Below are positions 5,709 to 8,425 of a stretch of 8,425 bases of DNA, one piece after another. Source of the DNA: an uncultured bacterium. Its GTDB lineage: Bacteria > Actinomycetota > Coriobacteriia > Coriobacteriales > Coriobacteriaceae. The notes under the pieces are model-generated. The model was given only the letters and a program-made list of their open reading frames with translations, did no database searches and was not told the DNA's origin. The stretch covers positions 1 through 8,425 of the forward strand of contig CAJMSO010000070.1 of the NCBI GenBank assembly GCA_905216075.1, given 5' to 3'. Both the position numbers and the translations under genes were made by a program. Position 1 is the first letter of the stretch; each line of letters opens with the position of its first letter.

Positions 5709-7625
5709 ATGGTCGCATTCGATCGCAACCCGCAAGACTTCAAGTATCTGCGCCTGCTGTCGAGACAGTTCCCCACCGAACAATCCGCGTTTACCGAAAT
5801 TATCAACCTCTCGGCCATCCTCAACCTGCCCAAGGGCACCGAGCATTTTATGAGCGATGTGCATGGCGAGTACGAAGCCTTTATGCACATCCTCAACAAC
5901 TGCTCGGGCGTCGTGCGCGAACATGTCGACGAGATCTTTGGCGACACACTCACCTTTGACGGAAAGGGCGAGCTGTGCACGCTCATCTACTATCCGCGCG
6001 AGAAGATCGAGCTGCTCCGCAGCCAGCACGAGGACTCGCCCACCTGGTACAAGACCATGCTCGACCAGCTCATTGTGGTTGCCCGCTCGCTTTCGAGCCG
6101 CTACACGCGCTCCAAGGTGCGTAAGGCCATCCCGCGCGATTACGCCTACATCATCGACGAGTTGCTGCACACGCATCCGGATGAGAACAACTACCGCGTG
6201 CGCTATCACGAGCGCATTATCGAATCCATCTTGGAGACCGCCAGCGCCGACGACTTTATCGAGTCGCTCGCCTCACTCATCAAGCGCCTGGCCGTCGACC
6301 ACCTGCACCTGGTGGGCGACATCTTCGACCGCGGTGGCGGCGCGGCCAAGATTATGGACCGCCTGCTCACCTATCATTCGCTCGATATTCAGTGGGGCAA
6401 CCACGACCTGTTGTGGATGGGCGCCGCTGCCGGCGAGCCCGCCTGCATCGCCACGGTGCTGCGCAACAACCTTCGCTATGACAACTACGAGATTCTCGAG
6501 AACGACTATGGTATCTCGCTGCGCGAGCTTGTCGCCTTCGCCGACGCCACCTATACCGCCGGCGAGTCCATCAGCCCGCTGATCAAGGCCATCAACGTCC
6601 TGCTCTTTAAGCTCGAGGGCCAGATTATCCAGCGCCACCCCGAGTTTGACATGGCCGACCGCCTGCTGCTCGACAAGATCGATCACGACGCCGGCACGGT
6701 CACGCTTGCCGACGGCAGCGTATGGCCGCTCACGACCAACGACTTCCCCACCGTCGATCCGGCGGACCCCTACGCCCTCACGCCCGAGGAGCAGCACATC
6801 ATCGACAAGCTCGTATCCGAGTTTGTCACCGCCGATCACCTGCATCGCCACATCGATTTCCTCTATACCCACGGCTCCCTGTATAAGGTCGCCAACGGGA
6901 ATCTGCTGTTCCACGGCTGCGTACCGCTCAACGAAGACGGCACCTTTAGCAGCATGAACTGCCTGGGCACCTGGCACGCCGGCCGCGATTATTTTGATTT
7001 TTGCGACCATATCGCGCGCCGCGCCTGGCGCGTTGGCGACCGCGATGCCCTCGACTGGATGTGGTACCTGTGGATTGGCTTTAACTCACCCGCCAGCGGA
7101 CGCGTGGTGCGCACGTTCGAGCGCGCCTACATCGCCGATAAGAGCACCTGGGTCGAGCCAATGGACCCGTACTTTACGCTTACCAAGTCGCCCTCGGTCT
7201 GCGATGACATCATGCGCGAGTTTGGCGTCGCGCCCATGGCATGCTCGCCGACCGGCCACATCGTCAACGGCCACACGCCCGTTAAAACCACCAAGGGCGA
7301 GCAGCCCATTCGCGCCGAGGGCAAGCTGCTGGTCATCGATGGCGGCTTCTGCCGCGCTTACCATCCCAAGACGGGTATCGCCGGCTATACGCTCATCTCG
7401 AGCTCGCGCGGCTGCCGCCTCAAGTCGCACCGGGCCTTTACGACGGTTGCCGAGGCACTCACGCGCAACGTGGACATCGAAAGCGAGACCAACCGTTTTG
7501 ACCAAGCAGACCGTCGCCGCATGGTGAGCGACACCGATACTGGCGCCAAGATTCGCAGCCAAATCCAGGATCTGCGCCAGCTGCTCGATGCATATAGAAA
7601 CGGTGCTATCGAGGAGCGCGTCTAG
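5709..7625 (+). CDS. fbp: Fructose-1,6-bisphosphatase, class III
   Basis: The enzyme hydrolyses fructose 1,6-bisphosphate to fructose 6-phosphate, the committed step of gluconeogenesis, in the cytoplasm. The 638-residue product is close to the family's usual 640-670. Class III enzymes are built on a calcineurin-like metallophosphatase fold, unrelated to E. coli Fbp. The metal-site motifs are all visible: SDVHGEY (49-55), GDIFDRG (203-209), WGNHD (229-233), a histidine in FHGCVP (401-406) and NGHTPVK (520-526), followed by DGGFCRAYHPKTGIAGYTL (544-562). The N-terminal FKYLRLLSRQFPT is also typical. The metal-binding residues D50, H52, D204, N231, H232, H402 and H522 are inferred by analogy with the phosphoesterase fold. 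No truncation or frameshift is seen. The gene stands alone between a long divergent leader and a stem-loop. In Bacillus this enzyme responds to phosphoenolpyruvate and AMP; whether this one does is not visible. Confidence 0.97.
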   Translation: MVAFDRNPQDFKYLRLLSRQFPTEQSAFTEIINLSAILNLPKGTEHFMSDVHGEYEAFMHILNNCSGVVREHVDEIFGDTLTFDGKGELCTLIYYPREKIELLRSQHEDSPTWYKTMLDQLIVVARSLSSRYTRSKVRKAIPRDYAYIIDELLHTHPDENNYRVRYHERIIESILETASADDFIESLASLIKRLAVDHLHLVGDIFDRGGGAAKIMDRLLTYHSLDIQWGNHDLLWMGAAAGEPACIATVLRNNLRYDNYEILENDYGISLRELVAFADATYTAGESISPLIKAINVLLFKLEGQIIQRHPEFDMADRLLLDKIDHDAGTVTLADGSVWPLTTNDFPTVDPADPYALTPEEQHIIDKLVSEFVTADHLHRHIDFLYTHGSLYKVANGNLLFHGCVPLNEDGTFSSMNCLGTWHAGRDYFDFCDHIARRAWRVGDRDALDWMWYLWIGFNSPASGRVVRTFERAYIADKSTWVEPMDPYFTLTKSPSVCDDIMREFGVAPMACSPTGHIVNGHTPVKTTKGEQPIRAEGKLLVIDGGFCRAYHPKTGIAGYTLISSSRGCRLKSHRAFTTVAEALTRNVDIESETNRFDQADRRRMVSDTDTGAKIRSQIQDLRQLLDAYRNGAIEERV

Positions 7626-7631
7626 CCCCAC

Positions 7632-7681
7632 CCGTGGGGATTGGCTAAACTTGCTAAGTTTGTCATCCCCACGGCGCTTTT
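7632..7681 (+). terminator. Probable intrinsic terminator after fbp
   Basis: A 10-bp stem (CCGTGGGGAT at 7632-7641 with its complement at 7665-7674) carries an inner 6-bp hairpin (AAACTT 7647-7652, AAGTTT 7656-7661). It begins 6 bases after the fbp stop and is followed by CGC and then TTTT (7678-7681). The interrupted, short T-run makes it weaker than the terminator at 4401. A second small stem (GGCGC 7673-7677 with GCGCC 7684-7688) overlaps its end and could compete with it. Some read-through into the GtrA gene is therefore plausible. Confidence 0.6.
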
Positions 7682-7705
7682 CGGCGCCAGCTTAAGGCAG
7701 GTACC

Positions 7706-8101
7706 ATGCAAAAGCTCCTTGCGCAGATCATGAAATTTGGCGTCGTCGGTGTCATTGCCACGGTTATCGACTTTGGCATTATGAATCTGCTCCACTACGG
7801 TCTGGGCCTCAACATCCTAATCGCCAACACCAGTGGCTTTATCGTCTCGCTCATCTTTAACTACCTCGCAAGCATGAAGTACGTGTTTGCGCACAAGGAA
7901 GGCATGAGCCGCCGCCGCGAGTTCATCATCTTTGTCGTGCTGTCCGTGATCGGCCTGGCACTCAACGACGGTATCGTGCTGACACTCAACGCCGGCCTGG
8001 GACTCGAGGCCAATATCGCCAAGATCTGCGCCACCGCGCTTGTCATGGTCTACAACTTTGTGACCCGAAAGGTCTTCCTGGAGGGCGACGAGACCAAGTA
8101 A
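7706..8101 (+). CDS. GtrA family membrane protein
   Basis: This 131-residue protein is the usual length for the GtrA/DPMS3 family: small four-helix inner-membrane proteins linked to moving or presenting polyprenyl-phosphate-linked sugars for cell-surface glycans. Four hydrophobic segments are visible at about 10-30, 36-56, 72-92 and 101-119. Family signatures are MKFGVVGVIATVIDFGIMN near the start, FNYLASMKYVF (51-61) after helix 2 and YNFVTRKVFLE (116-126) after helix 4. A charged loop (HKEGMSRRRE) separates the halves, and the tail is short and acidic. The ATG at 7706 follows AAGGCAGG (7694-7701). It lies 80 bp after fbp, beyond a probable terminator. A second GtrA gene follows. No glycosyltransferase, the usual partner, is seen in the window. 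Family firm; which glycan it serves is unknown. Confidence 0.92.
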   Translation: MQKLLAQIMKFGVVGVIATVIDFGIMNLLHYGLGLNILIANTSGFIVSLIFNYLASMKYVFAHKEGMSRRREFIIFVVLSVIGLALNDGIVLTLNAGLGLEANIAKICATALVMVYNFVTRKVFLEGDETK

Positions 8102-8120
8102 CTCGCAACCTTACAACCTT

Positions 8121-8178
8121 ACGATGCCCACGGACAATGCGCGCTCAGTACAGTATCGCCCGTGGGCATCGTTCGTTT
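8121..8178 (+). terminator. Stem-loop after the first GtrA gene, possible terminator
   Basis: A perfect 13-bp inverted repeat (ACGATGCCCACGG at 8121-8133 with its complement at 8160-8172) has a 26-base loop and is followed by a T-rich stretch (TTCGTTT). It begins 19 bases after the stop codon. The stem is good; the loop is unusually long and the T-run is interrupted. Confidence 0.5.
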
Positions 8179-8211
8179 ACGGGCAATTTTTCAACGTCTG
8201 CGGATTAGCTC

Positions 8212-8237
8212 TTGAAAATTTGACGAGTTCGTATAGT
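8212..8237 (+). promoter_or_regulatory. Weak promoter candidate before the second GtrA gene
   Basis: TATAGT (8232-8237) is a good -10-like hexamer, but the nearest TTGAAA (8212-8217) is only 14 bases away, too close for a standard promoter. The 8173-8319 spacer is AT-richer than its surroundings and holds no gene, so a promoter for the second GtrA gene is expected somewhere here. Confidence 0.25.
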
Positions 8238-8307
8238 TCTTGGCAAAGACCTTACGTTTCCCTTGCAAAAGCTCTAAAGTATCCTCTGCTCGATTCATCA
8301 ACGCATT

Positions 8308-8316
8308 GGATGTGAT
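8308..8316 (+). promoter_or_regulatory. Ribosome binding site deciding the GTG start of the second GtrA gene
   Basis: GGATGTGAT matches the ideal GGAGGTGAT at eight of nine positions. It places the GGAGG-equivalent 7 bases before the GTG at 8320. No in-frame ATG is available nearby. Confidence 0.6.
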
Positions 8317-8319
8317 TAC

Positions 8320-8425
8320 GTGCGCAAGGCGCTGGCACAACCTCATACCAAGCAGTTCCTCAAGTTTGCCGTCGTGGGTCTTATCTCCTTTGGCATCGAC
8401 TGGGGCATGCTCATTGCGCTCGTCG
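8320..8425 (+). CDS. Second GtrA family membrane protein, N-terminal part only
   Basis: From a GTG at 8320 the frame reads 35 complete codons to the window edge: (V/M)RKALAQPHTKQFLKFAVVG followed by LISFGIDWGMLIALV. The stretch FLKFAVVGLISFGIDWG lines up with MKFGVVGVIATVIDFG of the upstream gene, including the Gly and the Ile-Asp pair in the first membrane segment, so this is a paralogue rather than a fragment of the same gene. It is 218 bp from the first GtrA stop, with a stem-loop and an AT-rich spacer between, which argues for separate transcription. The rest of the gene is outside the window. Confidence 0.8.
   Translation, partial: MRKALAQPHTKQFLKFAVVGLISFGIDWGMLIALV

Noticed and set aside
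8124..8315. 63-codon + strand frame between the two GtrA genes
   Set aside because: It starts within a hairpin arm, lacks a ribosome site, and ends just before the real GTG start. Its composition is not protein-like.
1..8425. tRNA, rRNA, CRISPR array, transposase or phage gene
   Set aside because: I looked in all gaps on both strands and saw no cloverleaf, spaced direct repeats or mobile-element protein. The only repeat element is the palindrome at 1668-1788.

Overview
The window is GC-rich, densely packed bacterial DNA. Its gene content and style (class III fructose-1,6-bisphosphatase, DegV protein, small GtrA proteins, a large methionyl-tRNA-synthetase-like protein, GC-rich third codon positions, clear AGGAGG-type ribosome sites) suggest an actinobacterium of the class Coriobacteriia, probably near Collinsella. 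That placement is inferred from gene style and was not checked against a database. The region looks chromosomal. I see no transposase, phage gene, CRISPR array, tRNA or rRNA.

Left part (1-2911, + strand): the C-terminal 551 residues of a methionyl-tRNA synthetase homologue whose KMSKS loop and other active-site signatures are altered. A 121-bp nested palindromic element (1668-1788) follows. Next comes an m5C RNA methyltransferase of the RsmB/RsmF/NOP2 group. Both genes concern tRNA/rRNA and translation, but the palindrome separates them, so a shared transcript is uncertain.

Middle part (2936-5389): a very small single-pass membrane protein gene on the - strand (2936-3106) converges on the methyltransferase. 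Then comes a + strand TIM-barrel-like protein of an uncharacterised family (3299-4390), closed by a textbook rho-independent terminator. A DegV/FakB-type fatty-acid-binding protein lies on the - strand (4499-5389).

Right part (5390-8425): a 319-bp divergent control region separates degV from the gluconeogenic gene fbp (class III, 5709-7625). It carries a promoter-like pair of hexamers and an imperfect 11-bp dyad. fbp is followed by a stem-loop and then two GtrA-family membrane protein genes in tandem. The first is complete (7706-8101). The second begins at a GTG at 8320 and runs off the window.

Most genes here are housekeeping or generic. The items most worth a second look are the synthetase homologue with altered catalytic motifs, the nested palindrome with mutually exclusive folds next to the methyltransferase start, and the unannotated-size membrane peptide. 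I found no multi-gene system that I could call new.
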